13,083 nucleotides of DNA, from contig JAGGUN010000054.1 in NCBI GenBank assembly GCA_021158465.1, forward strand, positions 1 through 13,083, read 5' to 3'. The translations under genes and the position numbers were made by a program. Numbering within the stretch: position 1 is the stretch's first letter; every line of letters starts with the position of its first letter. Below the pieces are notes generated by a model. The model worked only from the letters and a program-made list of their open reading frames with translations, had not been told where the DNA came from and searched no databases. Source of the stretch: a bacterium. Its GTDB lineage: Bacteria > UBP14 > UBA6098 > 4484-93. Shown here piece by piece: positions 7,431 through 13,083 of the stretch.

Positions 7431-8231
7431 CTATCCCCTCTTTTTTGCTTTCTGGTTGAAGCAGTCGCTTTCGATTTCGCAGTCCGGATGGGACATTGCA
7501 AACTCCTCGAGCCTTATGCAGGTTTTTTTGTCCAGTGGATTATGCACAAGACGAACCGTTTTTAGTTCCGGCAAGGAGGAAAGAGGCGATATGTCCAGAT
7601 GAGTAAGGTTATTAAATGCAAGGTTAAGATAGTTAAGTTTTCTGCACGATGAAAGTGGAGATAGGTCGATTGAGCTAAGGCTATCAACCAATAAGCTGAG
7701 TCTTTCAAGCTCTTTACACGATGCAAGGGGCGAGATATCGATAGAATCGAGGGGAGCGTTGTATATGCTCAGCCAGAGGAGCACGGGGCACGACGAAACA
7801 GGTGATAGGTCAATGGAACGGAATCTTCCGCTGAGTGAAAGAGCCGTAAGGCTTTTGCAGAAAGAGAATGGCAGCAGATTGATAGAATCGAGCTCGGTTG
7901 AGTAGAGGGTGAAATCTACAAGTTCCTTGCACGATGCAAGCGGGGTGAGGTCAACCGACCGTAAATTTGGTGCCTCTATCCAAATATCATAGAGATTTGC
8001 TGAGCTTCTCTTAATCTCTCTGAGGCAGTCTGGTCCGATGTTGTTACCCTCGAGCTTGATACTGACAAGCCTGCCCCATCTGTCCATTTCCAGATGCTCG
8101 TCGTAGGTGAGCTTTGCCCCACCAACCTTCAGAGGGACAATAAAATGATTATAGTTCCGCCAGACTATTGCGAGGAAGATAGCAAAGATAGAATAGAATA
8201 TCAGTCTGATGATGCTCTTGCGAATCTTCAT
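7431..8231 (-). CDS. Membrane-anchored leucine-rich-repeat protein with a cysteine in each repeat
   Basis: The product starting at ATG 8231 has 266 residues. That ATG overlaps the tldD stop as ATGA and opens with a basic segment (MKIRKSIIRL) and a hydrophobic helix (about 7-26), so I prefer it to an earlier in-frame ATG at 8336. The charge pattern predicts N-terminus inside and the bulk in the periplasm. From about residue 80 there are about seven LRR units of 23-24 residues with the form LxxLxLxxxxLxSIDLSPLxSCxx. The cysteines at 101, 125, 148, 172 and 196 recur every 24, 23, 24 and 24 residues. The last repeats lose the Cys and the tail has three more cysteines (238, 251, 257). LRR arcs bind proteins or peptides; partner and function are unknown. 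It sits between tldD and a LolA-like gene with no gap, suggesting linked expression. Confidence 0.88.
   Translation of the reverse strand: MKIRKSIIRLIFYSIFAIFLAIVWRNYNHFIVPLKVGGAKLTYDEHLEMDRWGRLVSIKLEGNNIGPDCLREIKRSSANLYDIWIEAPNLRSVDLTPLASCKELVDFTLYSTELDSINLLPFSFCKSLTALSLSGRFRSIDLSPVSSCPVLLWLSIYNAPLDSIDISPLASCKELERLSLLVDSLSSIDLSPLSSCRKLNYLNLAFNNLTHLDISPLSSLPELKTVRLVHNPLDKKTCIRLEEFAMSHPDCEIESDCFNQKAKKRG
7600..7995 (-). repeat. Tandem LRR-coding repeats, period about 69-72 bp
   Basis: This stretch of the LRR gene encodes consecutive 23-24-residue units. The most alike DNA parts code for the SIDLSPLxSCKEL segment; for example 'acgatgcaag' recurs near 7718 and 7930, and 'gatagaatcgag' near 7740 and 7881. 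The repeats are degenerate at the DNA level, so they are old rather than recently expanded. Confidence 0.7.
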
Positions 8232-9670
8232 CTTGCCACACCGACCGTCACCTTGCGGAATCTGGCTGCCGATGCCCCGTGAGACATCTCTGCTCTTTGA
8301 CCTGGCTGACCTTTGCCGCAATTGGGAACACCCCATAGAACCCAGCTCTTTTCATCCGCTATTGCGTCACAGGAGTTCCAGAACTCTGGGGTTATCCCTT
8401 GATATGTCGGGTTCTTGACGATTCCAGTTATCTTCCCGTGCTTGACTAAATAGCCTATCTCGCATCCGAACTGGAAGTTGAGCCGCCTCTGGTCAATCGA
8501 CCAGGATTTTGTCGTTGCCATAACGATGCCGTCCTCCGTGTCGGCGATGATGTCGTCGTAGGGAACATTACCAGGCAGAAGCGAGATGTTTGTCATCCGT
8601 ATCATAGGGAGGGAACTGTATCCATCTGCTCTGTTTGCACCACGGGAACGTTCTTCACCTATGGTGCCTGCAAGTTCACGGTTCGTCAGATACCCTGAGA
8701 ATATCCCATCCTTGACGAGGAACCATCTCTGTGCTCTGACACCGTCATCGTCGTAGCCGACGGTGGCGAGTCCATTGGGGACAGTGCCATCTGCGACGAT
8801 GTTCACAATATCGCTTCCATACTTGAACTTGCCGAGTTTCTCGGTGGTCAAAAACGATGTCCCCGCGTAGTTTGCCTCCATACCAAGCACCCTGTCAAGC
8901 TCCGATGGATGCCCGAGGGATTCGTGTATCTGCAGCGCAAGCTGGCTTCCCTCGAGTATAAGGTCAAGTTTCCCCTCGGGACACTGCGGAGCAGTCAAAA
9001 GCGCTATCGCCTCTTCTCTTACCCTTTCGGCGTTTTCGAGCAGCCTCAATGCAGGTATGAGCTCGTATCCGAGCTGCATATATTGACCGCCCATCATCGG
9101 GTAGCTCCTTGTCTGGAGTTCAGACCCATCCCTTGCCTGTGCCTGGTAGCCTGCGCCCGAGCGAAGGATTGTCTGCTCAATAACAGAGCCATCTGTCGAT
9201 GCGAAGAACTGATGCTCACGCCAGAAGCTCATATGCCCTTCCGCTACAACAATCTTCTTATCCTTGCGCAGGATGGAGTCTATCTTGAACAGCAGGTCGA
9301 GTTTTTCCTCGAGCGGGACGGTGAACGGGTCGATTATGTAATTCGATGTCCATTTATCCGTGTGGGCGGGTTCAGGGACAAGCTCGACAGGTTTCTTTGA
9401 TAGGGTTGCCGATGCCTTCGCAATTCTTGCGGCGAGTGTTGCTACCCTTTGGATTTCCTCTTTTGTCAGGGTGGATGATGAAGCGAATCCCCATGCACCA
9501 TCTTTTATCACGCGGACACCAAAGCCCAAGGAGTTCGAGCAGTTGATCCTTCCGATTTTCCCGTTCTTTACTGCGATATCCTCGCTCTTATCGTCGATTA
9601 TCCTTATATCGGCGTAAGTTGCGCCCTCGTGCTTTGCTGTGTCGAGAGCGAGTTCCAAGAACTGTTTCAT
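8228..9670 (-). CDS. tldD: TldD metallopeptidase subunit
   Basis: TldD is the catalytic half of the heterodimeric TldD/TldE zinc peptidase, which matures some modified peptides (microcin B17) and degrades the CcdA antitoxin in E. coli. The 480-residue product is of normal length. The N-terminal domain includes EGATYADIRI and LGFGVRVIKDGAWGFASS. The zinc site HESLGH is present at 249-254 (LQIHESLGHPSELDR), and the likely third ligand is C451 in VPNCGKGQPGQ, as in the E. coli enzyme. Other family runs are NIVADGTVPNGLATVGYDDDG and SRGANRADGYSSLPMIRMTN. An AAGGAG ribosome site (9675-9680) stands 4 nt before the ATG. It follows tldE by 16 bp and overlaps the LRR gene by four bases. All catalytic residues are intact, so activity is expected; substrate is unknown. 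Confidence 0.97.
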   Translation of the reverse strand: MKQFLELALDTAKHEGATYADIRIIDDKSEDIAVKNGKIGRINCSNSLGFGVRVIKDGAWGFASSSTLTKEEIQRVATLAARIAKASATLSKKPVELVPEPAHTDKWTSNYIIDPFTVPLEEKLDLLFKIDSILRKDKKIVVAEGHMSFWREHQFFASTDGSVIEQTILRSGAGYQAQARDGSELQTRSYPMMGGQYMQLGYELIPALRLLENAERVREEAIALLTAPQCPEGKLDLILEGSQLALQIHESLGHPSELDRVLGMEANYAGTSFLTTEKLGKFKYGSDIVNIVADGTVPNGLATVGYDDDGVRAQRWFLVKDGIFSGYLTNRELAGTIGEERSRGANRADGYSSLPMIRMTNISLLPGNVPYDDIIADTEDGIVMATTKSWSIDQRRLNFQFGCEIGYLVKHGKITGIVKNPTYQGITPEFWNSCDAIADEKSWVLWGVPNCGKGQPGQRAEMSHGASAARFRKVTVGVAR

Positions 9671-9686
9671 TTTTCTCCTTTCTGCT

Positions 9687-11117
9687 CTAAAAATCTGTTG
9701 TGCTGGTGAAGCGGAAGTTGTTTATCTTCATCGCCGGGACGACCATACTTCCACCGAAGAAGGCAGAGACGGTCTTCTGGTCCCGCGAGATGGAGACGAC
9801 ATTGTTCAGTGCGTCTATCATCGACTGTGTGAACCGTAGGTTCTTCACTGGATAGGCGATCTTTCCATCCTCAACGAGGAAAGTGCCGTCGCGGGTCATA
9901 CCTGTCACTATCATCCTCATCGGGTCGATGATATTTGTGTAGTGGAAATGTGTAACGAGTATCCCGCGCTCGGTCGTTTTTATCATTTCATCAAGAGTAG
10001 AATCTCCGGCTGATATGACGAGGTTCCTCGGGATTGGTCCGTACGGATTTGGCTGCGGTAGAGCGTGTCCTGTGGATTCTGTCCCGAACTCCTTTGCTGT
10101 CAGCCTGTCGTGGACGAACCCTTTAACGACGCCGTTTTCGATAAGGTTTGCCTTCGCTGTTGGATGTCCCTCATAGTCGAACGGTACCCCAAGCGATAGC
10201 GGGTGGTATACGTCATCGGTTATTGTGATGCGTTCATCGAACACCTTCTTACCCACCTTATCCCTTAGGAAGCTTGTTCCTTCGATGACTGCCCTTGCAC
10301 CGAAAGCCATCCATGCCATATAGATGAATATCTCAGGCACAGCGGAATGCTCGAGGATAACGGTGTATTCTCCGGCATTGATCTCGCGGGGTTTCTGGTT
10401 CAGGATAGCTTTCTCTATCGAGCGGGCGGAGACCTCATCGAAGTTGAGCTTCTCCACATCTGGGGAGACATCTTCTGCCCATCCGGAGGTGTTGCCGTTG
10501 CTTGTGGTTGCTGAGAATTTTGCCTGTGTTCCCCGATGATATGCAAAGAGCCCCGATGTGTTGGCGACGGCGATGATGTTCTCGTCGTTAGAGAGTATCC
10601 CGGCGGAGGAAAGTTCCTTCTCCTTGCAACGCTCTATATGCCGTTTGACAATCTCGGCACGCTCCTCTGGGGATAGGTCCGCTGTCTTCTGGAAGAAGTT
10701 GTTAAGCTCTCTATATTCTTGCGGTTGGAGGACCGGTAGCCAGTCTGGGTTCTCCGGGGAGGATTTTGCAAGTTCATACGCCTTATCGAGGGCAAACCGA
10801 AGCCCCTCCTCTGTCAGGATATTTGTCGAGAACCGTCCCTGTCGCTTGCCGACATCCACACGCACCGAGATGGCAAGACCTCTGTCTGATACATTCTGGT
10901 GGATGATGTTGTTGGCGAAGCGGGTCAGGGCACTCTCACCACCGTGTATCAAAAGCTCTGCCTGGTCTCCCTTGGCATCGTCGAGAACCTTGCGAACAAT
11001 GCCCTCGATATGCTCCCTTGAAAAAGCCCTCTCCTTTTCCTCTTCCTCTTTCCATATCTTCTCAATGAGGGGGGCAAGGTTTTGAATATACTTCCTTTTG
11101 TGATGTTCTCCCATCAT
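9687..11117 (-). CDS. tldE: TldE/PmbA-type non-catalytic partner of TldD
   Basis: A 476-residue member of the TldD/TldE family that lacks HExxxH. At the equivalent place it reads YTVILEHSAVPEIFIYMAWMA, followed by EGTSFLRDKVGKKVFDERI and TDDVYHPLSLG, the normal TldE pattern. The core starts near IVRKVLDDAKGDQAELLIHGG (about residue 40). It is preceded by a charged, helical extension of about 40 residues (KIWKEEEEKERAF) that typical TldE lacks. Two ATGs stand side by side: at 11117, only 2 nt after the GGAGG core, and at 11114, 5 nt after it. The second is the better-spaced start, so the protein may lack one Met. TldE lies upstream of tldD here, the two forming the closed peptide-degrading chamber. 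Family assignment is firm; the substrate is unknown. Confidence 0.94.
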   Translation of the reverse strand: MMGEHHKRKYIQNLAPLIEKIWKEEEEKERAFSREHIEGIVRKVLDDAKGDQAELLIHGGESALTRFANNIIHQNVSDRGLAISVRVDVGKRQGRFSTNILTEEGLRFALDKAYELAKSSPENPDWLPVLQPQEYRELNNFFQKTADLSPEERAEIVKRHIERCKEKELSSAGILSNDENIIAVANTSGLFAYHRGTQAKFSATTSNGNTSGWAEDVSPDVEKLNFDEVSARSIEKAILNQKPREINAGEYTVILEHSAVPEIFIYMAWMAFGARAVIEGTSFLRDKVGKKVFDERITITDDVYHPLSLGVPFDYEGHPTAKANLIENGVVKGFVHDRLTAKEFGTESTGHALPQPNPYGPIPRNLVISAGDSTLDEMIKTTERGILVTHFHYTNIIDPMRMIVTGMTRDGTFLVEDGKIAYPVKNLRFTQSMIDALNNVVSISRDQKTVSAFFGGSMVVPAMKINNFRFTSTTDF

Positions 11118-11118
11118 T

Positions 11119-11125
11119 TCCTCCT
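11119..11125 (-). promoter_or_regulatory. Ribosome binding site of tldE
   Basis: The minus strand reads AGGAGGA. Spacing from GGAGG is 2 nt to the first ATG (11117) and 5 nt to the second (11114), favouring the second. Confidence 0.75.
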
Positions 11126-11165
11126 ATTATTTGTTCTTTTGCTGCCGGTGGGGAGTCGCTACTCG

Positions 11166-11921
11166 TTATTTTACAACGGTTAGTTTCCTCTCGATCGATT
11201 CCTTTCCGCAGGTTATTTTGTAGAGGTATACCCCGCTTGCGAGCTTGTCTGCGTCGAGTTCGATGGAATAGACACCTGGGGTGAGCTTCCCGGAATAGAT
11301 TGTTTTCACCTTATCGCCAGCGAGATTATACAGCTCGAGTAAAACGGGGACAGGTTCTCCCTCTTTTCCAGGGACGGACAAGCTGATCTTCGTTCTCGAG
11401 TTGAACGGGTTCGGATAGTTCTGTGAGAGTTCGAGCTTTTTGGGGATCTCTTTTGACTCGAGGACTGGTGAAATGTTCTTGTGATACTCCAGGATAATCT
11501 GTGTTGCCGTTGCAGGGTAGGAGTAGCTGTGCGATGCTATTCCTGCAATATCATGACCATCTATCAACATCTTGCCGGGTGGAAGGGAGCTTGAATTCCA
11601 GTTGATTGTTCCGCCTGTTGGGCGAACAAGTGCAACCCGCCAGATGACGAGCGTATCCTCCGCATTCCTTATATCGCTCCAGAGGCTTGTTATGAAGGAG
11701 TAATCCGGATCGGATAACGGGAAGTATGCGTAGAACCCCTCGGGTGGTGAGGGCGGTGCAACCTGGTCGAAGTCCCGGTCGAAGCCATCCGTTGCTCCGT
11801 TCTCACAGCCAACAGTGAGGGTGATCTCCGCCTCGTCGGATACCACAAACTCCATCTCCCAAGCGGAAAGCGGGAGAGAGAATAAAATTATCAATCCTAT
11901 CGTAGCGAGAAGAGCCTTCAT
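11166..11921 (-). CDS. Secreted protein with type IX (Por) sorting tail
   Basis: The 251-residue product starts at ATG 11921, supported by GGAGGT 4 nt upstream and an immediate signal peptide (MKALLATIGLIILFSLPLSA, cut near 20). Longer in-frame starts would bury both. The body (21-150) contains TVGCENGATDGFDRDFD and APPSPPEGFYAYF, a module I remember next to Por tails in other FCB-type proteins, then strand-rich sequence with LPPGKMLIDGHDIAGI. The C-terminal sorting domain (about 163-251) has LELSQNYPNPFN (NYPNPFN 168-174), a TKISLSVP strand, LELYNLAGDKVKTI, LTPGVYSIELDADKLASGVYLYKI and the ending KLTVVK. Such tails send proteins through the type IX system and to the surface. No T9SS component is in the window. 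Its own good promoter precedes it; tldE follows after 48 bp. Function of the body is unknown. Confidence 0.9.
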   Translation of the reverse strand: MKALLATIGLIILFSLPLSAWEMEFVVSDEAEITLTVGCENGATDGFDRDFDQVAPPSPPEGFYAYFPLSDPDYSFITSLWSDIRNAEDTLVIWRVALVRPTGGTINWNSSSLPPGKMLIDGHDIAGIASHSYSYPATATQIILEYHKNISPVLESKEIPKKLELSQNYPNPFNSRTKISLSVPGKEGEPVPVLLELYNLAGDKVKTIYSGKLTPGVYSIELDADKLASGVYLYKITCGKESIERKLTVVK

Positions 11922-11925
11922 TATT

Positions 11926-11931
11926 ACCTCC
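11926..11931 (-). promoter_or_regulatory. Ribosome binding site of the Por-tail gene
   Basis: GGAGGT on the minus strand, 4 nt before ATG 11921; it decides the start against upstream in-frame codons. Confidence 0.85.
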
Positions 11932-11947
11932 ATTTTTACAATGGAAC

Positions 11948-11975
11948 AATATAGAGGATTCCGAAGGGATGTCAA
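11948..11975 (-). promoter_or_regulatory. Sigma70-type promoter for the Por-tail gene
   Basis: On the minus strand TTGACA (11970-11975) is followed by a 16 bp spacer and TATATT (11948-11953). A start near 11941 would leave a leader of about 20 nt that holds just the ribosome site. With no clear terminator after the Por-tail gene, this promoter may also feed the tldE-onward genes. Confidence 0.75.
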
Positions 11976-11991
11976 GAGGCAAAGAAACCTG

Positions 11992-12020
11992 TTGATTTTT
12001 CGAGGGCAAGCATTTAATTT
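11992..12020 (+). promoter_or_regulatory. Possible promoter for the NCS2 permease
   Basis: TTGATT (11992-11997), a 17 bp spacer and TAATTT (12015-12020) lie about 40 bp upstream of the permease ATG. The match is partial and the region is AT-rich, so other boxes are possible. It is the only plausible plus-strand pair I found in the divergent gap. The leader would be too short for a purine riboswitch. Confidence 0.3.
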
Positions 12021-12046
12021 TCAAGATAAGCTTAATCGTTCATTGG

Positions 12047-12052
12047 AAGGAG
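12047..12052 (+). promoter_or_regulatory. Ribosome binding site of the NCS2 permease
   Basis: AAGGAG, 6 nt before the ATG at 12059; it fixes the start of the permease. Confidence 0.8.
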
Positions 12053-12058
12053 AAGGTT

Positions 12059-13083
12059 ATGTGGAAGGGTGTGAATGTCTCCGCTGAGGCGAGAGGGGGT
12101 TTTGCGACATTCCTGACTATGTCTTACATCGTCTTTGTTCAGCCTGCGGTGCTCTCTCAAGCAGGAATGGATTTCGGCTCGGTTATGATGGCAACCATTA
12201 TCTCATCCGTTGTTGCGACGCTTATTATGGGAATTTTTGCCAACTATCCGATTGCTCTTGCACCTGGAATGGGAGAGAACTTCTTCTTTGCGTTCACGAT
12301 AGTCCTCGGTATGGGTATCCCCTGGCAGACAGCGCTCGGTGGGGTGTTCGTTGCAGGCGTGATATTCCTTGTAATATCGCTTCTGGGCTTGAGGCAGAAG
12401 GTGATTGCAATTATACCTCCTTCGCTTAAATCCGCTATCGCTGTTGGAATCGGGCTATTCATTGCCTTTATCGGATTTATCGATTCGGGGATAATTATTC
12501 GTTCTCAGGGAACGCCGCTTTCGCTGGGAAACCTCGCACAGCCTCCTGTCCTGCTTGCACTGTTCGGGCTTGCGATAACGACAGTCCTTCTGGCGAGGAA
12601 GGTAAAGGGGGCAATACTTCTTGGGATGTTATCCTCTCTTGTCCTCGGGCTTATAACCGGGGTCGTCAAGTATCAGGGGATATTCTCGCTTCCGCCGTCT
12701 GTTTCACCGACATTCCTGAGGATGGATATAGCAGGTGTCTTCCGCCCGGAGATGGTAACCGTTGTGTTAGTCTTCCTATTTATGGATTTCTTCGACACCG
12801 TTGGGACTATCGTCGCGGTTGCCGAGCGGATGGGTATAGTTGATGATAAGGGGAACATTCCCCGTGCTGGCAGGGTGCTTCTTGCTGATGCCGTCGGCAC
12901 GGTAGTCGGAGCGCTCTTCGGCACATCGACCGTCACAAGTTTCATCGAGAGCCTGACAGGTGTAGCCGAGGGTGCAAAAACGGGGCTTGCAAACATCTTT
13001 ACATCGCTTGGATTTCTTGCCTGTATGTTCCTCTATCCGCTCGTTAAGATGGTCGGTGGCGGCTATCAACTCTCCGAGACGGT
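12059..13083 (+). CDS. NCS2 family (AzgA-type) purine permease, 3' end outside window
   Basis: The frame runs from ATG 12059 to the window edge without a stop: 341 codons of a family usually 430-450 residues long. The N-terminus gives the NCS2/AzgA opening (AEARGGFATFLTMSYIVFVQP), then PIALAPGMGENFFFAFT and PWQTALGGVFVAGVIFLVIS. The family hallmarks VFLFMDFFDTVGTIVAVAE (about 238-256), RVLLADAVGTVVGALFGTSTVT and SFIESLTGVAEGAKTGL (about 294-310) follow. Helices are plentiful throughout, as expected for a 14-helix inner-membrane transporter. AzgA relatives import adenine, guanine or hypoxanthine with protons; this fits better than the uracil/xanthine branch. GMGEN replaces the common GMGLN, so substrate is not certain. 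A strong ribosome site precedes it, and it diverges from the Por-tail gene. Confidence 0.93.
   Translation, partial: MWKGVNVSAEARGGFATFLTMSYIVFVQPAVLSQAGMDFGSVMMATIISSVVATLIMGIFANYPIALAPGMGENFFFAFTIVLGMGIPWQTALGGVFVAGVIFLVISLLGLRQKVIAIIPPSLKSAIAVGIGLFIAFIGFIDSGIIIRSQGTPLSLGNLAQPPVLLALFGLAITTVLLARKVKGAILLGMLSSLVLGLITGVVKYQGIFSLPPSVSPTFLRMDIAGVFRPEMVTVVLVFLFMDFFDTVGTIVAVAERMGIVDDKGNIPRAGRVLLADAVGTVVGALFGTSTVTSFIESLTGVAEGAKTGLANIFTSLGFLACMFLYPLVKMVGGGYQLSET

Noticed and set aside
7600-7995. Regular repeats as a possible CRISPR array
   Set aside because: The repeats are degenerate, stay in frame and encode leucine-rich repeats; there are no identical repeats with unique spacers.
8232-8336. Earlier ATG for the LRR protein, adding 35 residues
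   Set aside because: It would overlap tldD by over 100 bases and put polar residues before the membrane anchor; the ATGA junction fits better.
5549-11117. RiPP (modified peptide) pathway built from TldD/TldE plus a methylthiotransferase
   Set aside because: RimO carries the normal S12-modifying signatures, and no short precursor gene, leader peptide or other modifying enzyme is present.

Overview
The window looks like ordinary chromosome from an uncultured-type, diderm (outer-membrane) bacterium. The evidence is a LolA-like periplasmic carrier protein, a CpoB/YbgF-like TPR protein, and a secreted protein ending in a 'NYPNPFN' type IX secretion (Por) sorting tail. Such tails are widespread in the Fibrobacteres-Chlorobi-Bacteroidetes group and allied candidate phyla, so I place the organism in or near that group; the exact phylum is inference. 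No tRNA, rRNA, CRISPR array, insertion sequence or integrase was seen.

Layout. (1) Positions 1-1182, plus strand: the 3' part of a large protein of unknown function with a beta-rich region typical of surface or fibre proteins and a Pro/Ser/Glu-rich tail. (2) Positions 1216-11921, minus strand: eleven closely packed genes read right to left. In transcription order they are a Por-tail secreted protein, tldE, tldD, a membrane-anchored leucine-rich-repeat protein, a LolA-like protein, rimO, a TPR protein, a 194-residue envelope protein of unknown function, nfeD, a stomatin-like (slipin) gene and deoB. (3) From 12059 to the window edge, plus strand: the first 341 codons of an AzgA-type NCS2 purine permease, divergent from the Por-tail gene.

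Two good sigma70-type promoters are visible on the minus strand. One (11948-11975) lies in the divergent intergenic region and drives the Por-tail gene. The other (4485-4513) has consensus -35 and -10 boxes, 17 bp spacing and an extended -10. It lies just after the unknown gene and drives nfeD-slipin-deoB. The seven genes from tldE to the unknown gene are very tightly joined: ATGA, ATGA and GTGA overlaps, one TAG-ATG junction, and gaps of 4 and 16 bp. They are probably co-transcribed and translationally coupled.

How they may work together. TldD/TldE form a metallopeptidase that degrades or matures peptides. NfeD (membrane serine protease) and slipin are a well-known membrane quality-control pair. 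The LRR protein, LolA-like protein, TPR protein and unknown protein all carry export or membrane signals. The minus-strand cluster therefore has an envelope and proteolysis flavour, with housekeeping genes (rimO, deoB) inserted. The least explained pieces are the periplasmic LRR protein with a cysteine at every repeat, the 194-residue two-anchor protein coupled to the TPR gene, and the partial surface protein at the left edge.
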